Source: an uncultured Ignavibacterium sp.
Lineage (GTDB): Bacteria > Bacteroidota > Ignavibacteria > Ignavibacteriales > Ignavibacteriaceae
NCBI GenBank assembly: GCA_937125135.1
Contig: CAKZLD010000074.1
Coordinates: forward strand, 1 to 57,114
Direction of reading: 5' to 3'
DNA length: 57,114 nucleotides
Shown in pieces: positions 48,340 through 56,417 of this stretch (positions are counted from its first letter, which is position 1; every line of letters begins with the position of its first letter). Under the pieces are notes generated by a model. That model saw only the letters and a list, made by a program, of their open reading frames with translations. It was not told the DNA's origin and did not search any database. The translations under genes and the position numbers were made by a program.

Positions 48340-50022
48340 TTAGTAACCTACAGCTCCTCCATAACCTCTTGGATCAGTTGCACCATAAAAAATTCCGTTT
48401 TCAATTGCTATTGCTTCGACTCTTCCTAAGATTCTTTTCTCACCAATTACGTGATTTTTCTTAATTAAATTTTCTTTCACATCATAAAGGATGGCTTGGT
48501 CTTCAAAATCAATTCGGTCAGGCAACCATTGATGATGAATTCGGGGAGAATTAACTGCTGCCTGAACTTGCATTCCAAAGACTAAATAATTCAATACTAC
48601 TTGAAGAACCGCAGTTGGAATTGTTGAACCGCCGGGAGATCCAAGAATCAGAACAGCTTTATCGTCCTTTAAAACTATTGTTGGAGTCATTGAACTCAAC
48701 ATTCTTTTCCCCGGCTCAATTTTATTCGCTTCACTACCTGTTAATCCAAATTGATTAGGCTCGCCAGGTTTAGCACTGAAATCATCCATTTCATTATTCA
48801 GCAAAAAGCCCGCACCATCAACAACCACTTTTGCTCCATAGGCTGAATTTATCGTCGTAGTAACACTAACAGCATTTCCGAATTTATCAATCACTGAGTA
48901 ATGAGTTGTTTCCTGACTCTCATCATATTTTGGAAATTCAGTTGGTGAGATTTGAGAAGATGGAGTTGCGTATTCACCAATTTGTGCAAAAATTCGTTGA
49001 GCATAATCCTTATTCAATAATTCAATTAGTGGGACTGGATAAAAATCTGAATCACCTAAGTGCTTCGATCTATCTGCATAAGCATATTTGAAAGTTTCTA
49101 CAAGTTTATGAATGTATGAAGAGCTATTCCATTCATCTTTATTGAATTCAAAATTCTCAAGTAAGTTCAATGATTGAAGAAGAATCACACCGCCACCACT
49201 TGGAGGACCCATTGTTACAACTTTATATCCTTTGAATGTAGAAATAATTGGCTCTCTTTCCACAACTTTATAATTTTCTAAATCTTCGTAAGTGATTAAC
49301 CCACCGCTATTCCGCATTTGATTTACTATTTTATCAGCAACTTCACCTTTATAAAAACCATCTCTGCCTTTTTTAGAAATTAGTTTCAAAGTTTTAGCAA
49401 GGTCTTTTTGGATAAATCTATCACCCTCTTCAAACTTGCTACCATTCTTGGTAAAAATTTTCATCGAAGAAGGATATTTTATAAAATCAGAATAAAATGC
49501 GTTGATGGATTGAGCTAATCTGTAATCGAGTATAAATCCTTTTTCTGCTAATTTGATAGCTGGTTTGATGACTTCCCTTAAAGGTAAAGTCCCGTATTTT
49601 TCCAAAGCATAAATTAATCCAGCCACGCTTCCAGGAACTCCGGATGAAGTCTCACCTTCCTGACTTAGATGAGGTAAAAAATTTCCATTTGAATCAAGAT
49701 ACATTTTTTCGTGAGAATACATTGGGGCTTTTTCCCTGAAATCAATAGAGGTACTTTTACCATTGTTGAAGTGAATAACCATAAAACCACCGCCACCAAT
49801 ATTTCCAGCTGCGGGATAAGTAACAGCTAATGCAAATCCAACTGCTACTGCAGCATCGATCGCGTTACCACCTTTTTTAAGAATTTGAATCCCAACTTCC
49901 GATGCAATCTTACTCGCTGAGACTATCATTCCATTTTTCCCTCTGACCGGATCAGGATGCTGAGTAAAAACAAAAGAAGAGAAAAGAAGAACGAAAAAAA
50001 CTCCTCTAAAAAATATGTGCAT
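48340..50022 (-). CDS. ggt: Gamma-glutamyltransferase
   Basis: An exported Ntn-hydrolase of 560 residues that cleaves gamma-glutamyl bonds such as in glutathione. The signal peptide ends at about residue 20. The precursor should self-cleave before T372 in ETTHYSVID, which becomes the catalytic N-terminus of the small subunit. GPPSGGG and PGGSTIPTAV line the substrate site. It overlaps the MlaD-like gene by 17 bases. Its local partners do not reveal a glutathione pathway. Confidence 0.93.
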   Translation of the reverse strand: MHIFFRGVFFVLLFSSFVFTQHPDPVRGKNGMIVSASKIASEVGIQILKKGGNAIDAAVAVGFALAVTYPAAGNIGGGGFMVIHFNNGKSTSIDFREKAPMYSHEKMYLDSNGNFLPHLSQEGETSSGVPGSVAGLIYALEKYGTLPLREVIKPAIKLAEKGFILDYRLAQSINAFYSDFIKYPSSMKIFTKNGSKFEEGDRFIQKDLAKTLKLISKKGRDGFYKGEVADKIVNQMRNSGGLITYEDLENYKVVEREPIISTFKGYKVVTMGPPSGGGVILLQSLNLLENFEFNKDEWNSSSYIHKLVETFKYAYADRSKHLGDSDFYPVPLIELLNKDYAQRIFAQIGEYATPSSQISPTEFPKYDESQETTHYSVIDKFGNAVSVTTTINSAYGAKVVVDGAGFLLNNEMDDFSAKPGEPNQFGLTGSEANKIEPGKRMLSSMTPTIVLKDDKAVLILGSPGGSTIPTAVLQVVLNYLVFGMQVQAAVNSPRIHHQWLPDRIDFEDQAILYDVKENLIKKNHVIGEKRILGRVEAIAIENGIFYGATDPRGYGGAVGY

Positions 50023-50914
50023 CTACTTTTATTCCTTTTGAATTTAGCTGTTCAACTAAAATTTTTGTCAAAGTTTCAAGTTGTTGAATTGATGATTTTA
50101 AATTATTGAGCAATTCATCATCATAAAGAATTTTTCCTAAATTATTTTCTCGTTTATTTATCTCATCTGTAAATGAATTCATCTTTTGAACTAATTCCCT
50201 CGTTTCATTACTTAAAACATTAAAATTATTAATCAGCTCTGTAACAGATTCCTTATTATCCTTTATAAGATTATTTGTATTTTCTGTTAATTCATTTGCA
50301 TTTTGAGTTAATTTATTAATTTCTGCTCTATTTTCTGAAATAAGTTTATTCATCTGATTTGATAAATCATTCACATTATTGACAAGCAATCTCAATTCTT
50401 TGATGAAATTTTCATCTGATACAACTTTATTTAATGATGAAAGAACAGTTTTAACATCTTTCAGAACCGTAACAAGATCATCTTGCACAGAGCCAAGCAG
50501 TGCTATTACCGAAGGGATATCAGATTGGAATTGACCAGTATGGATTTTATTAAAGTCAATTTCGTTTTCAGAAAATCCTGGCTCTATGTCCACTTTTTTC
50601 CCACCCATCAAATCAAGCATAACAATAGAGAACTTTGCATCCTCCTTTATTTTAACGTCATTATCAATTGCTGCTTCGACGATCAAATGATTATTCCTTA
50701 TAACAATATCATTAACATATCCTTTCCTGAAGCCATTAATTGTAACTGGGTCTCCAATTTCAAGTCCAGATACATTCTTAAATTTTATCTTTAGAAAATT
50801 TTCAGAACTTCTAATAGATAAATTTTTAGCCCAGCCAAAAATCCACAGGAATATCAGTATTCCGAATATAACTGTTAATCCAACTTTAATTTCAGTTTTT
50901 CTTTGTTCTTTCAT
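50006..50914 (-). CDS. MlaD/MCE domain protein
   Basis: A 302-residue inner-membrane-anchored protein with an N-terminal membrane helix (about residues 11-29) and one MCE domain (about 38-115), seen in VSGLEIGDPVTINGFRKGYV and LDLMGGKKVDIEPG. A long helical, Asn-rich coiled coil follows (about 140-290). MCE proteins form hexameric rings carrying lipids between membranes with an MlaE permease and an MlaF ATPase. Neither is adjacent, so they may be encoded elsewhere. Confidence 0.88.
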   Translation of the reverse strand: MKEQRKTEIKVGLTVIFGILIFLWIFGWAKNLSIRSSENFLKIKFKNVSGLEIGDPVTINGFRKGYVNDIVIRNNHLIVEAAIDNDVKIKEDAKFSIVMLDLMGGKKVDIEPGFSENEIDFNKIHTGQFQSDIPSVIALLGSVQDDLVTVLKDVKTVLSSLNKVVSDENFIKELRLLVNNVNDLSNQMNKLISENRAEINKLTQNANELTENTNNLIKDNKESVTELINNFNVLSNETRELVQKMNSFTDEINKRENNLGKILYDDELLNNLKSSIQQLETLTKILVEQLNSKGIKVDAHIF

Positions 50915-50939
50915 ATTATTCTCAATTTTACAATCAAAT

Positions 50940-52223
50940 TTAACTATTCAAAGTTTCTATTTTAACTTTTTTTATTCTCTTTTTAGCAACTTCAATTACC
51001 GTCATTTTTATATCAGAAATATCTAATGAAATTTGTTCACGAGGAATTTCACCAAAATGATTTAGTAAATAAGCCGCTATTGATTCATCTTTTGTTTTTT
51101 CATCTAATTTGAATTTTAATTTAGTCTTAGCTTCAATTTCCGAAAAAGTCAATTTTGCATTTACAATAAATTCGTATTCGGAAATCGGATTAATACTTAA
51201 TTCACTTCTGTCAAATTCATCCCAGATATCTCCAAGTACTTCCTCTATTATGTCTTCTAAAGTGATGATGCCTGCTGTACCACCGTATTCATCAACAACA
51301 ATTGCAATGTGATTTTTCTTCAACTGAAATTCATTCAACAAATCATCTATCTTTTTAGTTTCAGGGACAAACAGAGGTCGCTTCATTAATGATTTTAGAC
51401 TTGCTCCTGATTTAAGTTTTGGATTTATATTGAATTTAAATAAATCCTTAGCGTGCAATATTCCGACAATATTATCAATGCTTTTGTCATAGACAGGAAT
51501 TCTTGAATGACCAGATCTTGTAACTATCTCAATCGCAGTATCAATATTATCATTCATTGATAAAGCAACAATATCAACTCTCGGTGTCATAATCTCAAAA
51601 ACAGAAATATCCTTAAATTCTGTTAGACTTTCCAAAATTTGCTTTTCGCTTTGATTTAGCTTGATTTTATCTTCTGACAGGGACGAAATATCTGCAATTT
51701 CTTCAGAGTTTACTGCAAATTTCTTCATATCAAACTTAATTTTTGAGGTAGCAAATCTTATAAGTTCAGATATAATTTCTGAAATCGGGTAGATGATTAC
51801 TGTAAAAAAATAGAGTGGAATTGCAATTATTTTGAGTAAATGAATCTGATAATTTGTAGCAATCAACTTTGGAATAAGTTCCCCGAAAATTAATATCAAA
51901 GTGCTTATAACGACAATCTGAATCGCAACCATTAAATTGATATCAAGATTATACTTGTCAGAAAGTTCAGTTACAAGAATAACTGAAATTATTGAGATAG
52001 CAACATTAACCAGATTATTGCCGATTAGAATAGAGATTAGAAGTCTGCGTGGAGAAGATAATAAAATGTTTAAATACCTTTGAAGAGTATTATTTCCAGA
52101 AAAAAAATTGTTTATTTTTTTCTTATCTAATCCAAATAACGCGACTTCTGACCCGGAGAAAAAAGCTGAAACAAATAATAAAACAACTAAAAGAAATAAA
52201 TAAACTAACCGATCAACTTCCAA
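50940..52223 (-). CDS. CNNM/CorC-type transporter-associated protein (DUF21, CBS pair, CorC_HlyC)
   Basis: A 427-residue membrane protein. It has a DUF21 transmembrane domain (about residues 1-170, four helices), a pair of CBS domains (about 210-330, with VFEIMTPRVDIVALS and HIAIVVDEYGGTAGIITLED) and a C-terminal CorC_HlyC domain (about 345-420). These proteins are linked with magnesium or cobalt efflux and were formerly called hemolysins. The downstream MlaD-like gene is 25 bases away. Confidence 0.9.
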   Translation of the reverse strand: MEVDRLVYLFLLVVLLFVSAFFSGSEVALFGLDKKKINNFFSGNNTLQRYLNILLSSPRRLLISILIGNNLVNVAISIISVILVTELSDKYNLDINLMVAIQIVVISTLILIFGELIPKLIATNYQIHLLKIIAIPLYFFTVIIYPISEIISELIRFATSKIKFDMKKFAVNSEEIADISSLSEDKIKLNQSEKQILESLTEFKDISVFEIMTPRVDIVALSMNDNIDTAIEIVTRSGHSRIPVYDKSIDNIVGILHAKDLFKFNINPKLKSGASLKSLMKRPLFVPETKKIDDLLNEFQLKKNHIAIVVDEYGGTAGIITLEDIIEEVLGDIWDEFDRSELSINPISEYEFIVNAKLTFSEIEAKTKLKFKLDEKTKDESIAAYLLNHFGEIPREQISLDISDIKMTVIEVAKKRIKKVKIETLNS

Positions 52224-52246
52224 AATTTTTCTTTACTAATTATAAA

Positions 52247-52666
52247 TTAAAATGGTAAATCATCATCAGAAGCAACTTCACCGGAAATTTCAGCGCTTGA
52301 ATTATAATCTTCTGCTGGTTCTTTTGTTGCGTCAGCACTTGGCTCAAGCGGAATTATCTTATCAGCTCTTACTTCAGTTATTGTTCTTTTAACTTTATCC
52401 TTATCTTCATAACTGCGTGTTACAAGTCTTCCTTCAACATAAACTTTCTTACCTTTTTTAAGATAATCTTTAAAGAAGTCTGATAAATTGAATGCTACAA
52501 CATTATGCCATGTAGTTTCGTCTGTCCATTCTCCATTTTTATTTTTATAGCGATAATTTGTAGCAACTGAAAAACTTGTAATTGACAAATTATCAGTTGT
52601 AAATCTGTTCTCTGCATCCTTTCCCAAATTACCAATTAACATAATTTTATTTAATGAAAACGCCAT
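52247..52666 (-). CDS. ssb: Single-stranded DNA-binding protein
   Basis: A 139-residue OB-fold protein. It has MLIGNLGKDAENRFT, SVATNYRYKNKNGEW, TTWHNVVAF and KKGKKVYVEGRLVTRSY, then a short flexible linker and the acidic C-terminal tip DDDLPF, which recruits repair and replication proteins. It binds ssDNA as a tetramer. It is upstream of the CNNM gene. Confidence 0.96.
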   Translation of the reverse strand: MAFSLNKIMLIGNLGKDAENRFTTDNLSITSFSVATNYRYKNKNGEWTDETTWHNVVAFNLSDFFKDYLKKGKKVYVEGRLVTRSYEDKDKVKRTITEVRADKIIPLEPSADATKEPAEDYNSSAEISGEVASDDDLPF

Positions 52667-52697
52667 AAGATCCTCTCAATTTTTTTTATTGATTGAT

Positions 52698-53111
52698 TTA
52701 TTCGTTTATAGTTACAATCCATGCATCCTGAAACTCAGGGAATAATCTCAAATTATTCCGGACAATCTCAGCTTCAGATTTTCTTGAAAATCTTTTTTCT
52801 AATTGAACAAGATAGAGATTTACTTTGTCACTGAAAGAAATAATTATTTCCTCATTCAACATTTTTTTCGTTTTTTCAGCAAACTTTTTTGCTCTTTGCT
52901 CGGAAGTAAAAGCTCCGATTTGAACAAGATAGTAAGAATTAACTGCAACTGATTCTTCTGTTGATTCTGGAATAGACTGATTTATATCTTTATTGATTTC
53001 AAGAGAATCCAATTCAACTTGATCAAAAACGTAATTATCCTTTTCCTCCGTTATTTCTTTCGAAGAACAACTTATTAAAAATCCTAAAAACAGAAATAAA
53101 ATTAATTTCAT
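52698..53111 (-). CDS. SPOR domain lipoprotein
   Basis: A 137-residue lipoprotein. The lipobox FLISC has Cys15. An acidic linker (20-55) follows, then a SPOR domain (about 60-135: YYLVQIGAFTSEQRAKKFAEK and YLVQLEKRFSRKSEAE). SPOR domains bind denuded glycan strands at division sites and septal regions. It may therefore act in cell division or outer-membrane constriction. The hairpin at 53123-53150 lies just upstream. Confidence 0.87.
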   Translation of the reverse strand: MKLILFLFLGFLISCSSKEITEEKDNYVFDQVELDSLEINKDINQSIPESTEESVAVNSYYLVQIGAFTSEQRAKKFAEKTKKMLNEEIIISFSDKVNLYLVQLEKRFSRKSEAEIVRNNLRLFPEFQDAWIVTINE

Positions 53112-53122
53112 TTTTATAATTC

Positions 53123-53150
53123 AGGGTTGCCTTTTTAATTAGGCAACCCT
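53123..53150. other. Strong inverted repeat between the GDSL and SPOR lipoprotein genes
   Basis: AGGGTTGCC (53123-53131) pairs perfectly with GGCAACCCT (53142-53150) around a 10-base AT-rich loop. TTTT follows on the plus strand, but the only gene ending here is on the minus strand, where no T-run follows. It could be a terminator of the GDSL lipoprotein gene or a structure in the 5' leader of the SPOR gene. Confidence 0.55.
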
Positions 53151-53159
53151 TTTAATAAA

Positions 53160-54599
53160 TTAAAACAAAAGATTATTAAATGCTTCTATCGGAATAATTG
53201 GATAACCATTCTGATAACTTATCTTACCTGAAAAAATAAGACTTCCTGGAATTGCAGATACATTTACTAACGGGAATTTAGCATTGAACTTTGAGTTAAT
53301 CACTTTAATAAACTCATTTGCAATTATACCTTGTCCCTGACTTGATGGATGAACACCATCTAAACTAAATAAACCTCCTGTTACAAAAGTAGTAGTAAAT
53401 ACTCTGCCATTAAATACTGTTCCGCCAGTAAAATCATTCTGACGAATATCTTTGAACAATTTGTTTATATCAACTAGTCCGAAGTTTACCGTATTAGCAA
53501 AATTTGCAATAATTGTATTGAAACTATTTACAGCATTTGTCGCAATTTGAATTTCATCAGTATCAAGTATCAGTGCATTTGGCCAGGGATTTTGAGGATG
53601 GAATCCAAAAGGTTTCGAAGTATCAATACCAGCAGGGACAGCAATTCCCAAATCACGATAATATTTGGCAGTTGCTTGTCCTAATAAAGGTGCATACGAG
53701 CTTCCTCTCAAAGTTACCAGATTAGTACCCATAAGTAAACTAGCAGAATCAGCAAGTCCAACACCACTAGCTTTCTGATAAACTAATCCCATCACTCCAG
53801 CAGCTCTAAGTTGTTGCCATGGGGTGGATAATGCAATCTGAGGACCAACTGTAGTAAAAAACGGAATAGAAGTTACATTTGGAATGTTTGCTACTACTCC
53901 TTTCCCTTGCTTTCCTGCAGTTGATATTGCATCTGCAATACCATTAAATATAGCTTGAAAATTTGCTACTGGGGTAGGCGCAGATGGTGATACTCCTCCG
54001 CTAGTTGCATAGCCTAATACATCATTATTTCCAATCCATAAAGTAATCAAAGATGGATTTTGTTCTAACGCCAATTGAATTGGTGTTTTTGTACCAGTGG
54101 TTCCATTTCGTAAGATAATATCAAAAAACGGATTTGGGGTTCCTCCAAATAGAGCTGAAGCACAGTTTGTTGAACTTGTTGCCTGAAGTACATCATATGC
54201 TAATGCACCTGGAACTCCCAGATTTTGAAATGGTTTTGGATAAGTTGAATTTAAAATAGATCCTGTTTTTGTATTTGTGAATAAAGTAAATGGAGATAGA
54301 GATTTTATCTCTAATCTACCTCCTAAACCAGGATCAGAGACTGCAATACCCGACATTTCCACATCAGCTTGTTTTGCAATTAAGTATGGATATGCATACT
54401 GAGTAGCTGATATGTATAGCGTTCCATTCTGATATCCTGCAGTCAGGCTATTACCCAAGGATACCATTTTAGTTAAATTAGCTTCTCCGCTCACTCCATT
54501 TAATGAAGGTGGTGCTGTTAATTCTGACCTGTCTTCACAAGCATTAAAGAATAATATGAGTGAAACAGAAAAAACAATTAAAGCAAATAATTTTTTCAT
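53160..54599 (-). CDS. SGNH/GDSL hydrolase lipoprotein
   Basis: A 479-residue lipoprotein (lipobox FFNAC, Cys21) of the SGNH hydrolase superfamily. It has the four blocks: SLGNSLTAGY with the nucleophile S51, a glycine block around GVPGAL, LWIGNNDVLG with the Asn, and DGVHPSSQG with the catalytic Asp and His. It is probably an esterase or lipase on the outer membrane; the substrate is unknown. It lies downstream of the OmpP1/FadL gene by 11 bases. The two likely act together on fatty substrates, which is inference. Confidence 0.88.
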   Translation of the reverse strand: MKKLFALIVFSVSLILFFNACEDRSELTAPPSLNGVSGEANLTKMVSLGNSLTAGYQNGTLYISATQYAYPYLIAKQADVEMSGIAVSDPGLGGRLEIKSLSPFTLFTNTKTGSILNSTYPKPFQNLGVPGALAYDVLQATSSTNCASALFGGTPNPFFDIILRNGTTGTKTPIQLALEQNPSLITLWIGNNDVLGYATSGGVSPSAPTPVANFQAIFNGIADAISTAGKQGKGVVANIPNVTSIPFFTTVGPQIALSTPWQQLRAAGVMGLVYQKASGVGLADSASLLMGTNLVTLRGSSYAPLLGQATAKYYRDLGIAVPAGIDTSKPFGFHPQNPWPNALILDTDEIQIATNAVNSFNTIIANFANTVNFGLVDINKLFKDIRQNDFTGGTVFNGRVFTTTFVTGGLFSLDGVHPSSQGQGIIANEFIKVINSKFNAKFPLVNVSAIPGSLIFSGKISYQNGYPIIPIEAFNNLLF

Positions 54600-54610
54600 A
54601 TCATCTCCTC

Positions 54611-55849
54611 CTATAAACTATATAATAAGCCAATTGATAAAACAGTAGCATTTATATTGTAAACCCCATTGAAAGGAGTGTTCCCTGTTATATAATGTTT
54701 GGAGTTTTCAACTTTTAATTCATTTCCTCTTATGTAAAGAAATGAACCTCTCAATGAAAGATTATCCATTAACTTGTATTCTGCCCCAATAGTAAAACCA
54801 ATTCTATCTGTTTCCGGCAAAGATGGAGCGACCATATCATCATCAACAGGTTTTTTATCATAATAAACTCCACCACGAATGGAAAAATCATCTGATAATT
54901 TGTAATCCGTACCAAATCTGATAACAAAACTATTATGATAAGATCTCGGACTTGCAATATCCGGATATGCAGGATCAACAAAATCTACTTTCAAAGTATC
55001 ATAGCTTGACCAGCCGACATATTGAAAATCGGTACTAATTAACCAATCTTCTGTTACATGATAAGCTGCACCAATAGCAAGATTGAAAGGTGTTTTTAAT
55101 TTAGCAACTACATCACCCATAGGAAGTCTTTTTGCATCCAATAATTGCTTTGCTCCCTCAGTAGTTGCAGAACCATTGAAATCATAATCAATATTGCTTT
55201 GGAAAGCTGCACCCAAAGTTAAATCTTCAGTAGCTTTATACATCAATCCGAAGCTGAAACCGAAAGCTGATTTATCTTTTCCTTCTAATGAAATTTTCGC
55301 ATCACCCTCAAATGGAGTTTGAGAAACTTTTTGTCTGATGAGAACATTAGCGAAACTAAAGACAAAACCAGCACCAACAGAAAGATCATCAGTAATTCGG
55401 TATGAAACAGTTGGAGTTAGAGTGAAAATTTGAAGTTCTGTTTCAAGTGCCAAATATCTTCCGATCCAATTATCATCCCATTTAGTACCCAAACCAAACG
55501 GAACGGTAAATCCAATACCTGCTGCCCAATTCTCGTCGAAGCTATGAGAAGCAAAAAAGTTTGATGGATAAAAAGTCCTTTTTGCAACTTTGAATTCTTC
55601 AACACTTGGGCTAATGCCACGAAATCCTGTTGATGGAGAAACAAAATGTGAACTGAACATAAAGTTAGTTCCTTTAATGTAAGATAATCCGGCAGGATTC
55701 CAATATACTGCACTTGGATCATTCGCAACTGCAGTAAAAGCTCCGCTCATTCCTGATGCTTTGGCTCCATGTTGATTAAGTTGAAAACCACCAGCAAAAG
55801 TCAGAGAAGTGAAGCAAAGCAATAATGCGAAAAAAGTAATTTTTCTCAA
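54611..55849 (-). CDS. OmpP1/FadL/TodX family outer-membrane transporter
   Basis: A 412-residue barrel. The signal peptide ends at FAGGF; the mature protein starts GFQLNQHGAKASGMSGAF and continues with NDPSAVYWNPAGLSYI, the FadL family hallmark where the N-terminal hatch plugs the barrel. Strands continue to the C-terminal SIGLLYSL. FadL proteins take up long-chain fatty acids or hydrophobic compounds. The start is TTG at 55849, with a strong AGGAGGA site. A 14-base palindrome lies upstream at 55871-55884. Confidence 0.92.
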   Translation of the reverse strand: MRKITFFALLLCFTSLTFAGGFQLNQHGAKASGMSGAFTAVANDPSAVYWNPAGLSYIKGTNFMFSSHFVSPSTGFRGISPSVEEFKVAKRTFYPSNFFASHSFDENWAAGIGFTVPFGLGTKWDDNWIGRYLALETELQIFTLTPTVSYRITDDLSVGAGFVFSFANVLIRQKVSQTPFEGDAKISLEGKDKSAFGFSFGLMYKATEDLTLGAAFQSNIDYDFNGSATTEGAKQLLDAKRLPMGDVVAKLKTPFNLAIGAAYHVTEDWLISTDFQYVGWSSYDTLKVDFVDPAYPDIASPRSYHNSFVIRFGTDYKLSDDFSIRGGVYYDKKPVDDDMVAPSLPETDRIGFTIGAEYKLMDNLSLRGSFLYIRGNELKVENSKHYITGNTPFNGVYNINATVLSIGLLYSL

Positions 55850-55870
55850 AGTATCTCCTCCTAATTATTA

Positions 55871-55884
55871 GTTTGTTAACAAAC
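55871..55884. promoter_or_regulatory. Perfect 14-base palindrome upstream of the FadL-like gene (possible operator)
   Basis: GTTTGTTAACAAAC is its own reverse complement. It is centred in the 40-base gap between the biotin carrier gene and the TTG start of the FadL-like gene. Having no loop, it suits a dimeric DNA-binding protein better than an RNA hairpin. No regulator gene is nearby to name. Confidence 0.35.
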
Positions 55885-55889
55885 AAAAA

Positions 55890-56417
55890 TTAGTATTTTT
55901 TTTCAAATAACAAATTTTTGATTTCAAAAAGAATTGTGTTTTTTTCTATTGTATCCCCTTCTTTTATTCCTGAAAGAACTATCGAACCATCGCTTGGTGA
56001 TAGTATTTCATTTTCCATTTTCATTGCTTCTAAAATTAGAACAGGCTCTCCTTTCTTAATTATTTCTCCATCTTGCTTGAAAATCTTTAATATCAAGCCC
56101 GGCATTGGTGCATATATTCTAATATTTTTCTTACTTTCTGAATTTCCCTTTGCAGTAATCTCCTCTGCTATTTGTTCTATTTTAGTTTTACAATCAACAA
56201 GATAACAGGAGTTATTTAAGAAGATTTCAAATGTATTATTCGAATTTGATAAAATTTTACAAGCAAAAGATTTATCGTTAGTTGAAATGTTAAAGTAATT
56301 CTTATCAATTTCATTTATCGAAAATGAAAATGATTTATCATTAACGGATACTGTATTTTCATCTAAAAATTTGATTTTATTTTTTCTACCGTTAATGAAA
56401 CAATAAAATTCATTCAT
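55890..56417 (-). CDS. Biotin carboxyl carrier protein of an acyl-CoA carboxylase
   Basis: A 175-residue protein. The C-terminal biotinyl domain (about 102-170) has the biotinylation motif EAMKMEN with K133 and APMPGLILKI. The N-terminal 90 residues form a beta-rich region with no known motif. It carries the carboxyl group between biotin carboxylase and a carboxyltransferase. The start overlaps the biotin carboxylase gene by 8 bases. The layout fits propionyl/methylcrotonyl-type carboxylases more than the E. coli accBC pair. Confidence 0.9.
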   Translation of the reverse strand: MNEFYCFINGRKNKIKFLDENTVSVNDKSFSFSINEIDKNYFNISTNDKSFACKILSNSNNTFEIFLNNSCYLVDCKTKIEQIAEEITAKGNSESKKNIRIYAPMPGLILKIFKQDGEIIKKGEPVLILEAMKMENEILSPSDGSIVLSGIKEGDTIEKNTILFEIKNLLFEKKY

